This document shows positions 10,030-18,633 of a DNA stretch of 64,000 nt, one piece after another (the first letter of the stretch is position 1; the number at the start of each line of letters is the position of its first letter). Source of the stretch: Bacteroidaceae bacterium (GTDB lineage: Bacteria > Bacteroidota > Bacteroidia > Bacteroidales > Bacteroidaceae); assembly GCA_024398475.1 (NCBI GenBank), contig JAKSJB010000003.1, positions 62,001 to 126,000 of the forward strand, read 5' to 3'. The translations under genes and the position numbers were made by a program. The notes beneath the pieces are model-generated. The model did not search any database. It saw nothing but the letters and a program-made list of their open reading frames with translations, and was not told the origin of the DNA.

Positions 10030-10110
10030 CGAATTATTTGGAGTAATAAAATATAGTTTATTAGGTTTATGTAATGATTCCTAATCATGGAAATGAGGAA
10101 GACACACGCC

Positions 10111-11919
10111 TTATCCCTCATTCTTGCCCATACGCTTACGCTCCAGATGGTCGAGAATAATCTTGCGTATACGCATGCTCTTTGGAGTCACCTCCACATA
10201 CTCATCCTCCTTGATGTATTCCAGAGCCTCCTCAAGAGAAAGTTGCACAGGAGGAATGATACGAGCCTTCTCGTCAGTACCAGAAGCACGAGTGTTGGTA
10301 AGTTGCTTAGCCTTTGTGACATTCACCACAAGGTCGTTCTCGTGAACATGTTCACCAACCACCTGACCGGCATACACCGTATCCTGAGGGAAGATGAAGA
10401 ACTTACCACGGTCCTGCAGGTGATCAAGCGCATAAGCAAAGGCAGTACCGCTTTCAAGAGCAATCATGGAACCGTTTGTACGGCGCGTCATCTCACCCTT
10501 GAAAGGCTGATATTCCTTGAAGCGGTGAGCCATGATAGCCTCACCCTGACTTGCAGTAAGCACATTGGTACGCAGACCGATAATACCACGTGAAGGAATT
10601 TCGAATTCAATGTTTACACGGTCATCCTGAGCCTCCATCGATATCATGTCACCCTTGCGTCGAGTAACCATATCAATCATCTTGCTCGAGAAATCCTGAG
10701 GCACGTTGATGGTGAGTTCCTCAATAGGCTCACACTTCTGTCCGTTCACCTCTTTATATATAACCTGAGGCTGACCCACCTGAAGTTCATAGCCCTCGCG
10801 GCGCATAGTCTCGATAAGCACAGAAAGGTGCAGCACACCACGTCCGCTTACAATCCATTGATCAGTAGCACCGTCCTTCTGTTCCACCCTGAGAGCAAGG
10901 TTCTTCTCCAGTTCACGCTGCAGACGCTCGTGAATATGACGGCTCGTACAGAACTTACCCTCCTTACCGAAAAAAGGAGAATTGTTGATGGTGAAGAGCA
11001 TCGACATCGTAGGTTCATCGATGGAAATAGTAGGCAGAGCCTCAGGAGCCTCAAAGTCAGTAATAGTATCACCGATTTCGAAGTTGCTCAGACCAATTAC
11101 GGCACAGATGTCACCGCTTGACACCTCAGTAGTGGCACGGTGGCCCATACCCTCAAACGTATGGAGTTCCTTAATCTTAGTCTTCTCCTGACTGCCGTCG
11201 CGATGACAAATAGTGATGTTCTGTCCGGTACGGAGAGAACCGCGGTGAACACGACCCACGGCAATACGTCCGGTATAAGTAGAATAGTCCAGCGACGTGA
11301 TAAGCATCTGCGGAGTACCCTCCAGACGCTCAGGAGCAGGAATAGTCTTGATGATGGTATCGAGCAGATAAGTGATGTCAGTCGTAGGAGACTGCCAGTC
11401 TTCGCCCATCCAACCCTGCTTTGCACTACCGTAAACCACAGGGAAATCCAACTGTTCCTCAGTAGCGTTGAGGTTGCACATAAGGTCGAACACCATTTCA
11501 TATACTTCTTCAGGGCGGCAGTTAGGCTTATCCACCTTGTTTACGACCACCACCGGTTTCAGTCCGATTTCGAGGGCTTTCTGCAACACGAAACGAGTCT
11601 GAGGCATAGGACCCTCGAAAGCATCAACCAAAAGGATGCATCCGTCAGCCATGTTCAGCACACGCTCCACCTCACCACCGAAGTCGCTGTGTCCCGGAGT
11701 ATCAATCACGTTAATCTTCACGTCCTTGTAAACGATAGACACATTCTTGGAGAGGATAGTAATACCGCGTTCGCGTTCCAGTTCATTGTTGTCAAGAATA
11801 AGTTCACCCGTATCCTGACCGGTACGGAACAAATTGCCCGCAGCCAGCATTTTATCTACCAAAGTAGTCTTGCCGTGGTCAACATGGGCAATAATTGCAA
11901 TGTTTCTAATGTCTTGCAT
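10111..11919 (-). CDS. typA: Ribosome-associated translational GTPase TypA/BipA
   Basis: An EF-G-like GTPase that binds the 70S ribosome and aids 50S assembly and stress or cold adaptation. 602 residues, full length. The G1 P-loop is AHVDHGKTT (11-19), the G3 motif is [12 protein letters not shown], and G4 is NKVDKPN. The C-terminal TypA-specific domain is present ([12 protein letters not shown]...). It is monocistronic, with a -7 box at 11946-11953 and a terminator near 10001. Confidence 0.97.
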   Translation of the reverse strand: MQDIRNIAIIAHVDHGKTTLVDKMLAAGNLFRTGQDTGELILDNNELERERGITILSKNVSIVYKDVKINVIDTPGHSDFGGEVERVLNMADGCILLVDAFEGPMPQTRFVLQKALEIGLKPVVVVNKVDKPNCRPEEVYEMVFDLMCNLNATEEQLDFPVVYGSAKQGWMGEDWQSPTTDITYLLDTIIKTIPAPERLEGTPQMLITSLDYSTYTGRIAVGRVHRGSLRTGQNITICHRDGSQEKTKIKELHTFEGMGHRATTEVSSGDICAVIGLSNFEIGDTITDFEAPEALPTISIDEPTMSMLFTINNSPFFGKEGKFCTSRHIHERLQRELEKNLALRVEQKDGATDQWIVSGRGVLHLSVLIETMRREGYELQVGQPQVIYKEVNGQKCEPIEELTINVPQDFSSKMIDMVTRRKGDMISMEAQDDRVNIEFEIPSRGIIGLRTNVLTASQGEAIMAHRFKEYQPFKGEMTRRTNGSMIALESGTAFAYALDHLQDRGKFFIFPQDTVYAGQVVGEHVHENDLVVNVTKAKQLTNTRASGTDEKARIIPPVQLSLEEALEYIKEDEYVEVTPKSMRIRKIILDHLERKRMGKNEG

Positions 11920-11945
11920 AATCTTTTTACCTTTGAAATCGGGTG

Positions 11946-11953
11946 CAAAGTTA
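11946..11953 (-). promoter_or_regulatory. -7 element for typA
   Basis: TAACTTTG on the minus strand fits TAnnTTTG, 26 bases before the typA ATG. No TTG was found at the expected upstream distance. Confidence 0.6.
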
Positions 11954-12121
11954 CGAATAATTATTGAGTTGATACTTCCTTTTCTCCGTTTTCTTTGATT
12001 TACCCCCTATTTTTGCAGAAGCGAACGCTGACACAAACATTTACACAACCGATTTTTCCAGATAGTATCTTGCCGATAATTGCCGGACAAACCATGTTTA
12101 TTTATTAAAAAATTACACTAC

Positions 12122-12170
12122 TGTCCCGTTAAAGTGGGCTAATTTTACTCGTCCCATTTTTAACGGGACA
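12122..12170. repeat. Inverted repeat, possible IS-end or MITE remnant
   Basis: TGTCCCGTTAAA (12122-12133) recurs as its exact reverse complement at 12159-12170, with a GGG/CCC extension inward. The 49-base unit resembles two terminal inverted repeats of an insertion sequence brought together. No transposase is nearby. It lies in the roughly 820-base gene-free spacer 11920-12741. Confidence 0.5.
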
Positions 12171-12305
12171 CTAATGAAAAAATTAAATTGTTAAATCGTA
12201 AATTTTATTGTCTTTTTTCTGAATTGCTTTACATTTTCCTGAAAACAACGACATCATACTGAAAAACTTTACACCTCATAAAACCTACTCATTCATCAGC
12301 GAAAC

Positions 12306-12343
12306 GTTACTGACTCATTACTGACTCATAACTGGCCTGTTAC
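12306..12343 (+). repeat. 38-base dispersed repeat, copy A
   Basis: The segment starting GTTACTGACTCATTACTGAC and ending CCTGTTAC is found again, inverted, at 51789-51826 with about three mismatches. Each copy holds an internal duplication of CTGACTCAT. Both copies lie in long spacers full of mobile-element debris. Confidence 0.6.
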
Positions 12344-12535
12344 TGACTGACAAGACAGGCTCCGTTGCTGGTTCGATCGTCCCTCGCTGTAACTTTGCTC
12401 TTTCTCCGTTGAAAAGCGGAGGAATATAGGAGAAACAGCGAAGCCACTTCGAACCTTTAGCGGAGGAAAGACAGAGAATAAATGGATAATTAGCAGAGGT
12501 GAATAGAGTTTTTCCGCTGTTATATTATGATGCAC

Positions 12536-12577
12536 AAAAAACTACGGCACAGTCCACTGTGGTGTGCCGTAGTTTTG
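12536..12577. terminator. Bidirectional hairpin in spacer
   Basis: ACTACGGCACA / TGTGCCGTAGT (12541-12551 and 12563-12573) is flanked by A and T runs, a typical bidirectional intrinsic terminator. It probably ends transcripts coming from the small gene at 12742-12900 or from decayed genes in the spacer. Confidence 0.55.
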
Positions 12578-12642
12578 TTTCCAAATCGATGGGGGACCTG
12601 CCTTTTGGGCTGGGTTGGTTAGTTGTTCCCCAACTTTTGGTT

Positions 12643-12741
12643 TATTACTTCGTCGAGGACCATCTAGGCAGCAACGAGTGGTGGCTGAGTATGACGGTAC
12701 GATTGAGCAGACAACGCATTATTATTTACATCTTTCTGTAG
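12643..12741 (+). pseudogene. Relic of an Rhs/YD-repeat core, frameshifted
   Basis: Frame one gives YYFVEDHLGSN; after a one-base slip near 12675 a second frame gives RVVAEYDGTIEQTTHYY. Joined, they match the segment YYIKDHQGNNRVVAKYDGTIEQ and what follows it in the intact Rhs tip at 37808-38881. Only about 33 residues remain. It shows that this Rhs core family is, or was, dispersed in the genome. Confidence 0.75.
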
Positions 12742-12900
12742 TTATTCATAATCATCGTCCCATTCATCATACATTTTACCTTCTGCCTCTCCATTTTCTT
12801 CTGAACTGGGAGTGAAAGATTCCGACATAAAAGAAATGGCGGATTGCATTTGTGTAATTTCTATTTCTGGAATTATATATTGCTTACGTGTCATAGTCAT
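12742..12900 (-). CDS. Small acidic protein downstream of the C10 protease
   Basis: A 52-residue open frame beginning MTMTRKQYIIPEIEITQMQ and ending in an acidic tail (MYDEWDDDYE). It starts 33 bases after the stop of the C10 protease, in the same direction, so it is probably co-transcribed. I do not recognise a family. The start (basic residues, a tyrosine, then I-P-E) resembles many small uncharacterised Bacteroidales proteins encoded beside secreted proteins. No signal peptide is visible, so it is likely cytoplasmic. Function unknown; coding status rests on composition and position. Confidence 0.6.
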   Translation of the reverse strand: MTMTRKQYIIPEIEITQMQSAISFMSESFTPSSEENGEAEGKMYDEWDDDYE

Positions 12901-12933
12901 TCGTTTTTTAGAAATAATGATGTTGTCGGAATG

Positions 12934-15666
12934 TCATCTGATGAGTTGTTTCTTATTTCCCATAATCACCACTCCTTTGTATGAATTGTTGACTTTCTGT
13001 CCTGCCAGGTTGAATCGCTTGCTTTCCCCTGGAATCGTGTTTTCTTCGAAAAGAGTTTCTATGCTGGTTGCTTCTCCATCGAATGTAGTCGTAATGGACT
13101 TGATTTGTGTACTTGACTGATTGGTGAAGTATGTGCGGAATGGTTTTATATGGAGTTCTTTGGTTGCGTAGTGCATGGATCCTCCGCTGAAGTAGAAATC
13201 GTTTTTCAACTTATCGGCATCGGTGATGGTCTGTGCGGCGTAAACTCCGACAGGGCACCAGCCGTTTACGGTTTCGCCATTGATGGTCGGAGTGTTTGCT
13301 GCTGCGACTGTGGTGTTTTCCTCCAGGAAATCAAGAGACGTGATTTGTTCATCGCTACGCTTGAACACAACTGGGGTGTTTGCCGGAATTATTGCATCGG
13401 ATTCGTATTTAACGAATGTGAGTGTTGAATTCACGCCATTTTGTGAAGCAGACTGCAGATAATAGAATGTGAGTCCATCTATGTTGTTCTTTATGCTGAA
13501 TGGCAGAATGAGAGTGCCCCAGTCGCTTGAGATTTCGCGGGAATAGGATACCGTTACGTGCTCTTCGGCTGATGTGGCTGAATAACCGTTTCCGTCTGTA
13601 AGAGTCATGAATGTTCCATCCATCTTTAGAATATCGCAGGCTGCCACACTATTAAAACCAGTACCTGTTGCCGGATCACCGAGGAATCCGTAGATATAGA
13701 ATGTTCCAGTTCGTGGATTATAATAGCAGGAGCGGCTTTCGCTGTCCTTGTAGTGGTAAATGATTTTTTTATCACTGTCTCCCGAAAAAACATACCCGGT
13801 ATTTAATGGCTCAAATGTTATGGTATTGGTGTTTCCGTCAAGATTCAATATGAAATCATAACTTTTACCTAAGAAATTATCCAACCAATTAGTGACTTTT
13901 ATCTGCTTGTCGTTATTGATGGTGCTTGCTCTGTAGAACACTTCGTTGGTTGATGTGGGCTTGTTGTAGTATGAATTGTATGTAGCCTTGGCTTTATTTA
14001 CACCGGATGGGGCAAATGGTTGCCATTCTCCCCAAGCCATGCAGAGGGTCTCAATTCCATTATTATAATACACAGAGCCCTCTTGTTCAGAATCCCACGT
14101 ACTGATTAAACTTAAATGCAGTTCTTTCTTGGCAACATCGTAATATGAATATGACAAGTTGTCCTGTCCTAAGGCAGTAGAAAGTTTGTCTGCCAATGTG
14201 ATTGGTTTGCCTGTACTGCTAGCGAGTCCTGGTTCTATTGCGTTGGAAATATAAGCCAGGTATTTTCCTTCACCAACGGATTTGGTCTTGTCCACGACAA
14301 TCTTTAATGGGAAGCCTTTGTAACCCTGAATACATCCGGAACAATAGTCGGTGATTTCGAACTCCAAATAGTTGTTATCGGATGTTTTGCGGGTCTTCAC
14401 ATTTACGTTTTCAGACTTATTGAACAGAACTGTATATTCATATCCAAACTTACCAAAATCTTCCCAGTCGCCCCAGTCATCGTCTGTGTTTGGGCAGATA
14501 TGAATGATTGCATCCATATCGTTATTGTAATAATGAGTGTCATCTGGGTTAAATGCGCCTAAAGCATATAATGCATTATTGGAACCTCCCCATCCCCAAT
14601 TGATCCAGTAAAAGAATGTGTTGTCTGAATCAATCTGATAGCCATCCATCACAAATTCATGGCCGCCACTAGTTTCGGTATTCTGCGCTCCGATAATAAC
14701 GGGACGGCCTTCATCTATCTCTGCCTTCAACATTGCATTCCACTCACTGTCATTGTAGTTTTTCCGTACTTGGAATGTAATCAAGTCGGAATATCCAAAA
14801 TATTGAGTCAATGCCGATGCTGCATTATAACTATGCGAGCCACTACTGTCATCACCACTTCCATAGTCCATGTTGACGGCTATGCCGCAGTCGGACATCA
14901 ACAATGCTACGGCTTTTCCTTGCTCTGCCGTATAATCTTGTGAATAATTCTGCAGCATGTTGTTCCAATCATAGGTGTGATCGGAGAATGTAGATGAAAG
15001 TGTCTGACCTTCCCAGGTATATGAATGCGAACCGCTTCCTTTTTTTGGGTATTCATAGTAGTACATCACTTCTGCCATTGCAGTAGCCACACAGCCTGTA
15101 ACGCATTGCTCGCCATTGCTAGTTGGTGTTTGATTCCAATATGGTTCGAATTGATTCCAAAGCGCTGTATTCAGATATTTCTCAGCCTTCACTTCTGACG
15201 CTCTTTTCAGCGAAGCAAACTTTTTGCTTCGTGCCGAGGTTTTCACTTCGGGTTCATTTTGACGGAGGAAGTCGATTTGGCGTGCATATTCACCAAACCA
15301 ATAGCGTATGTTTTCGGGCAAACCGTCGGTCTTGAAATTGTCGGTGTCGGAATAGCCGAGCACGATGTTGTGTGCGCGGGCATCACCGGCAATGGCAACA
15401 AATCCGCCGCTTTTACGGTTGAACACGTACACATTGGTCATCTCCTTGTCCTGTTCCGATGGTTGGATGTATGCAAGGGATATTTCGTTGGTTTGCGCAG
15501 CAAACTTTTTTCCTCTTGCGGACTGAATACCGAACCATTGCTCTGCTATTGTCTTTGCTTCATCGCCTGAGATGGTCTGAGCCTGTGTTCCCAATCCTAT
15601 CATGCATACAAATAAGAGCATGAGTGCTTTGATAACTGATTTTGATGCTTTCATATTATTGCGCAT
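12934..15666 (-). CDS. C10 family cysteine protease (streptopain/interpain-like), secreted
   Basis: A papain-fold protease related to streptococcal SpeB and Prevotella interpain. 910 residues. The signal peptide covers about 1-29 (hydrophobic KALMLLFVCMIGLGTQAQ). A prodomain (about 30-165) that would keep it inactive follows. The catalytic Cys is C192 in TGCVATAMAEVM and the His is H336 in SGGHEFVMDGY, followed by the conserved NWGWGG (356-361). The long C-terminal region (400-910) looks beta-rich, and a C-terminal segment (GESKRFNLAGQKV...YKGVVIMGNKKQLIR) resembles the Bacteroidetes sorting tail that hands proteins to a type IX-like system. The start could also be Met5. It has its own promoter at 15739-15769. 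Confidence 0.9.
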   Translation of the reverse strand: MRNNMKASKSVIKALMLLFVCMIGLGTQAQTISGDEAKTIAEQWFGIQSARGKKFAAQTNEISLAYIQPSEQDKEMTNVYVFNRKSGGFVAIAGDARAHNIVLGYSDTDNFKTDGLPENIRYWFGEYARQIDFLRQNEPEVKTSARSKKFASLKRASEVKAEKYLNTALWNQFEPYWNQTPTSNGEQCVTGCVATAMAEVMYYYEYPKKGSGSHSYTWEGQTLSSTFSDHTYDWNNMLQNYSQDYTAEQGKAVALLMSDCGIAVNMDYGSGDDSSGSHSYNAASALTQYFGYSDLITFQVRKNYNDSEWNAMLKAEIDEGRPVIIGAQNTETSGGHEFVMDGYQIDSDNTFFYWINWGWGGSNNALYALGAFNPDDTHYYNNDMDAIIHICPNTDDDWGDWEDFGKFGYEYTVLFNKSENVNVKTRKTSDNNYLEFEITDYCSGCIQGYKGFPLKIVVDKTKSVGEGKYLAYISNAIEPGLASSTGKPITLADKLSTALGQDNLSYSYYDVAKKELHLSLISTWDSEQEGSVYYNNGIETLCMAWGEWQPFAPSGVNKAKATYNSYYNKPTSTNEVFYRASTINNDKQIKVTNWLDNFLGKSYDFILNLDGNTNTITFEPLNTGYVFSGDSDKKIIYHYKDSESRSCYYNPRTGTFYIYGFLGDPATGTGFNSVAACDILKMDGTFMTLTDGNGYSATSAEEHVTVSYSREISSDWGTLILPFSIKNNIDGLTFYYLQSASQNGVNSTLTFVKYESDAIIPANTPVVFKRSDEQITSLDFLEENTTVAAANTPTINGETVNGWCPVGVYAAQTITDADKLKNDFYFSGGSMHYATKELHIKPFRTYFTNQSSTQIKSITTTFDGEATSIETLFEENTIPGESKRFNLAGQKVNNSYKGVVIMGNKKQLIR

Positions 15667-15738
15667 TAGTATTGATTCTAAAGTATGTTCTTGCTAATAA
15701 TTCGTATTATTTTTAGGTTCTTGATAATATGATTGGGG

Positions 15739-15769
15739 CAAATATACATATTATTAATTAAACAGACAA
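15739..15769 (-). promoter_or_regulatory. C10 protease promoter
   Basis: On the minus strand TTG (15767-15769), 20 bases, then TATATTTG (15739-15746). The leader to the ATG at 15666 is about 65 bases. The remaining 15770-15945 sequence is AT-rich and holds no convincing gene. Confidence 0.75.
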
Positions 15770-15948
15770 GAATTTGGCACAAAATATGTGCAAATATGGA
15801 CACTAACAGAGAAAAAAGAGGATATTTGTGGTGTAAGTTTCTTTTTTTATTTCCATTTTTGTGCAGTTTGAATAGTGTATGGGGTCCTGTATGTTTTATG
15901 TAGATTGTTAGGTGCGTGGGGGCTATAAGGGAACAAAATACATAAATC

Positions 15949-15961
15949 TGTATTTTATACA
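15949..15961. promoter_or_regulatory. Palindrome, possible ArgR operator (upstream)
   Basis: TGTATTTTATACA is a 13-base palindrome with TGTAT/ATACA arms. The same arms recur in the palindrome at 16021-16034. The two are about 70 bases apart, on either side of the argR promoter. Confidence 0.45.
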
Positions 15962-15981
15962 CAATTTTTTGCATATTTCTA

Positions 15982-16011
15982 TTGTTGTTTGCATAAAAAT
16001 GTCTAACTTTG
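15982..16011 (+). promoter_or_regulatory. argR promoter
   Basis: TTG (15982-15984), 19 bases, then TAACTTTG (16004-16011). Transcription would start near 16018, only about 22 bases before the argR ATG. Confidence 0.8.
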
Positions 16012-16020
16012 CGGCTCATT

Positions 16021-16034
16021 TGTATAAATATACA
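16021..16034. promoter_or_regulatory. Palindrome at the argR start, probable autoregulatory operator
   Basis: TGTATAAATATACA has perfect six-base arms (TGTATA/TATACA) and lies between the predicted transcription start and the argR ATG at 16040. Its form is like known ARG boxes (18-base AT-rich palindromes with TGNAT half-sites). A repressor bound here would block argR transcription directly. Confidence 0.55.
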
Positions 16035-16039
16035 CAATT

Positions 16040-16510
16040 ATGGCAGCGAAGAACCTACGATTGGAAATCATCAAGCTGATTATCTCCAGTCAGGAGATCA
16101 GTAATCAGGAGGAGTTGCTGAAAGAACTCGTGAAGGAGGGTTTTCAAGTGACTCAGGCTACTCTGTCGCGCGACCTGAAGCAACTGAAGGTGGCCAAGGC
16201 CAACTCTCTCGGCGGCAAGTCGCTCTACGTGCTTCCCAACAACACGATGTACAAGAGGGTGCGCGAACACCAACCTGTAAGTGAAATGAAGGAACAGAAC
16301 GGTGTGCTTTCGCTCCGGTTCTCGGGTAATCTCGGTGTGGTCAAGACCCGTCCCGGTTATGCGGGTAGTGTGGCTTACGACATCGACAATGCCAACATTC
16401 CTGAAATTATTGGTACGGTTGCCGGTGATGATACTATCATCATGGTGCTGGAGGAGAATTGCTCCCGCGATATCGTGATGATGAGAATCAAGGCGGTGGT
16501 GAAGATTTAG
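16040..16510 (+). CDS. argR: Arginine repressor
   Basis: A hexameric arginine-sensing transcription factor. 156 residues. The N-terminal winged helix (about 1-70) contains TQATLSRDLKQL (52-63). The C-terminal arginine-binding/oligomerisation domain ends with GTVAGDDTIIMVLEEN (about 125-140). It heads the arginine gene cluster, 17 bases before the GNAT gene, and probably regulates itself and argG onward. Confidence 0.95.
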   Translation: MAAKNLRLEIIKLIISSQEISNQEELLKELVKEGFQVTQATLSRDLKQLKVAKANSLGGKSLYVLPNNTMYKRVREHQPVSEMKEQNGVLSLRFSGNLGVVKTRPGYAGSVAYDIDNANIPEIIGTVAGDDTIIMVLEENCSRDIVMMRIKAVVKI

Positions 16511-16527
16511 GTTCGTCGCCTCAGACA

Positions 16528-17160
16528 ATGGATATGGAACAAGATAATATAAAAGTGGTTTTGGCAGATGCTTCCTATGAGAAGTATGTAGATGTTATTC
16601 TTGCCACTATAAACGATTCTGCCAAGAAGCGTGGTTCGGGTATCGCTACCCGTACTCACGAGTATGTTGCTACCAAGATGCGTGAGAAGAAGGCTATCAT
16701 TGCTGTTACTGATGAGGGTGAGTTTGCCGGATTCTGCTACATCGAGAGTTGGGGCCACAAGCAGTATGTGGCTAATTCGGGTCTGATTGTTGTGGAGAAG
16801 TTCCGCCGCCATCATCTTGCCAAGCGTATCAAGCAGATGGCGTTTACTCTCAGTCGCCTGCGTTGGCCTAATGCGAAACTTTTCGGTCTGACCAGCCAGT
16901 ATGCTGTGATGAAGATCAATACTGAACTGGGGTATGTGCCTGTCACTTTCGGTCAGCTTACTGACGATGAGTCGTTCTGGGCTGGCTGCGGTACGCCTGA
17001 AAAGCCTTGCTGCATCAACTGCGACGTTTTGGCGCGTACTGAGCGCAAGTACTGTGTATGTACTGCCATGCTCTACGACCCTAAGGATCATGTGGACGAA
17101 CCGTTCCCTGTGCCTGAGGAGGTGGTTGAGGATATGAGACAGAAGTTGGCGGAGAAATAA
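16528..17160 (+). CDS. GNAT acyltransferase of the arginine cluster, candidate N-acylglutamate synthase
   Basis: About 210 residues (MDMEQDNIKVV...). The N-terminal part is a GNAT fold: beta strands around GEFAGFCYIESWG, then the acyl-CoA loop region VVEKFRRHHLAKRIKQM, which corresponds to the R/Q-x-x-G/A-x-G/A loop in a degenerate form. A cysteine-rich segment follows (CGTPEKPCCINCDVL and YCVCTAML), perhaps metal-binding. It sits between argR and argG. Bacteroides makes arginine through N-succinyl intermediates (established for the transcarbamylase), and no argA or argJ is visible here. This GNAT is therefore a strong candidate for glutamate N-succinyl- or acetyltransferase. The ATG at 16528 is preferred because the open frame further upstream overlaps argR; 16534 is also possible. 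Confidence 0.8.
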   Translation: MDMEQDNIKVVLADASYEKYVDVILATINDSAKKRGSGIATRTHEYVATKMREKKAIIAVTDEGEFAGFCYIESWGHKQYVANSGLIVVEKFRRHHLAKRIKQMAFTLSRLRWPNAKLFGLTSQYAVMKINTELGYVPVTFGQLTDDESFWAGCGTPEKPCCINCDVLARTERKYCVCTAMLYDPKDHVDEPFPVPEEVVEDMRQKLAEK

Positions 17161-17180
17161 AAAAGGCTTTTGGCCTTTTT
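17159..17180 (+). terminator. Short intrinsic terminator after the GNAT gene
   Basis: AAAAGGC / GCCTTTT with a 5-base loop and a T run begins at the stop codon. It separates argR-GNAT from argG, although read-through is likely because no clear promoter was found for argG. Confidence 0.5.
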
Positions 17181-17200
17181 GAGTCAACGGGTCAACAAGA

Positions 17201-17225
17201 AGCCCCCTAACCCCCTGAAGGGGGA
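17201..17225 (+). repeat. CCCCCTAACCCCCTGAAG intergenic repeat, copy 1
   Basis: A C-rich unit ending in the small hairpin CCCCTGAAGGGG. It is found again at 21310-21334 with the same 25 bases, and a weaker relative is at 21371-21393. It is followed by a GAGGC/GCCTC hairpin (17237-17256). Such units are common between genes in Bacteroidetes genomes (general knowledge). Confidence 0.75.
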
Positions 17226-17336
17226 GGTAAAGGTTCAATTGAGGCTAACGCCTCGGTTCAATAAAGGTTTAAAAGTTTAAAGGGTAAGCGCAAAACTTGT
17301 AGACTTATTTAAGAATTAATTAAAAATAAACTAGAT

Positions 17337-18539
17337 ATGGAAAAGAAGAAAGTAGTAGTAGCCTTCAGTGGCGGTCTTGATACATCTTATACTGTGATGT
17401 ACCTTGCAAAGGAAAAGGGATATGAAGTTCATGCTGCATGTGCCAACACGGGTGGTTTCAGCGCTGAACAGTTGAAAACAAATGAAGAGAATGCCTACAA
17501 ACTTGGTGCTACCAAGTATGTGACTCTCGACGTGACTCAGGAGTATTATGACAAGAGTCTGCGTTTCATGGTTTACGGTAATGTTCTCCGCAACAACTGC
17601 TATCCTATTTCTGTAAGTTCTGAGCGTATCTTCCAGGCTCTCGCTATTGCCCGCTATGCACGTGAAATCGGTGCTGACGCTATCGCTCACGGTAGTACGG
17701 GTGCCGGCAACGACCAGATTCGTTTCGACATGACTTTCCTCGTGATGGCTCCGGGTACGGAGATCATTACTCTTACACGTGACGGCAACCTCAGCCGCAA
17801 GGAGGAAATAGACTATCTGAACAAGAACGGTTTCAGCGCTGACTTTGCAAAACTGAAGTATTCCTACAATGTCGGTCTTTGGGGTACTAGTATCTGTGGA
17901 GGAGAAATCCTTGATTCTACTCAGGGTCTTCCTGAGACTGCTTATCTGAAGCACCCTAGTAAGGAGGGTCCTGAATTGCTGAAACTCGGTTTCGAGAAGG
18001 GTGAACTCTGTTCTGTAAACGGAAAGCGCTACGATGACAAGATTGAGGCTATTCAGGCTGTTGAGGAAATCGGTGCTGCATACGGTATCGGCCGTGACTG
18101 TCACGTGGGTGATACTATCATCGGTATCAAGGGCCGTGTCGGTTTCGAGGCTGCTGCTCCTATGCTCATCATCGGTGCTCACCGTTTCCTTGAGAAATAT
18201 ACTCTTTCCAAGTGGCAGCAGTACTGGAAGGATCAGGTAAGCAACTGGTACGGCATGTTCCTCCACGAGAGTCAGTATCTGGAGCCTGTGATGCCGGACA
18301 TCGAGGCTATGCTTGAAAGCAGCCAGCGCAACGTGACCGGTGAGGTTACTCTTGAACTCCGTCCTCTCATGTTCCAGACTGTGGGTGTGGATTCTCCTAA
18401 CGACCTCGTTAAGAACAAACTCGGTGAATATGGCGAAACTGCCAAGGCTTGGTCGTCTGAGGATGCCAAGGGTTTCATCAAGGTTAGTTCTACTGCTCTC
18501 CGTGCTTACTATCTCGCACACCCTGACGAGGAGAGATAA
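17337..18539 (+). CDS. argG: Argininosuccinate synthase
   Basis: Joins citrulline and aspartate at the cost of ATP. 400 residues. The PP-loop is SGGLDTS (11-17), and GSTGAGNDQIRF is the conserved substrate segment (about 120-131). It is preceded by a 176-base spacer holding a terminator and a repeat but no recognisable TAnnTTTG, so transcription may come from argR read-through or a non-consensus promoter. Confidence 0.96.
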   Translation: MEKKKVVVAFSGGLDTSYTVMYLAKEKGYEVHAACANTGGFSAEQLKTNEENAYKLGATKYVTLDVTQEYYDKSLRFMVYGNVLRNNCYPISVSSERIFQALAIARYAREIGADAIAHGSTGAGNDQIRFDMTFLVMAPGTEIITLTRDGNLSRKEEIDYLNKNGFSADFAKLKYSYNVGLWGTSICGGEILDSTQGLPETAYLKHPSKEGPELLKLGFEKGELCSVNGKRYDDKIEAIQAVEEIGAAYGIGRDCHVGDTIIGIKGRVGFEAAAPMLIIGAHRFLEKYTLSKWQQYWKDQVSNWYGMFLHESQYLEPVMPDIEAMLESSQRNVTGEVTLELRPLMFQTVGVDSPNDLVKNKLGEYGETAKAWSSEDAKGFIKVSSTALRAYYLAHPDEER

Positions 18540-18633
18540 GGATAAGGTCATTGGCTTGCAATCTCGATTTTTCGATTACTCGAAAATTCGATTCTTCGAT
18601 AATAATTAAAACGAACATTAAAATTATCTGATT

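Noticed and set aside
15678..16037. 119-codon frame on the minus strand upstream of the C10 protease
   Set aside because: Composition is very AT-rich and low complexity (Ile, Lys, Asn), it overlaps the promoters of both the C10 gene and argR, and no family is recognisable.
17161..17336. Arginine leader peptide before argG
   Set aside because: No short frame with repeated Arg codons between the GNAT stop and argG; only a terminator and repeats are seen.
17331..18551. 406-codon frame antisense to argG
   Set aside because: It is the mirror of a strongly biased argG reading frame; argG has all family motifs and the antisense product has none.
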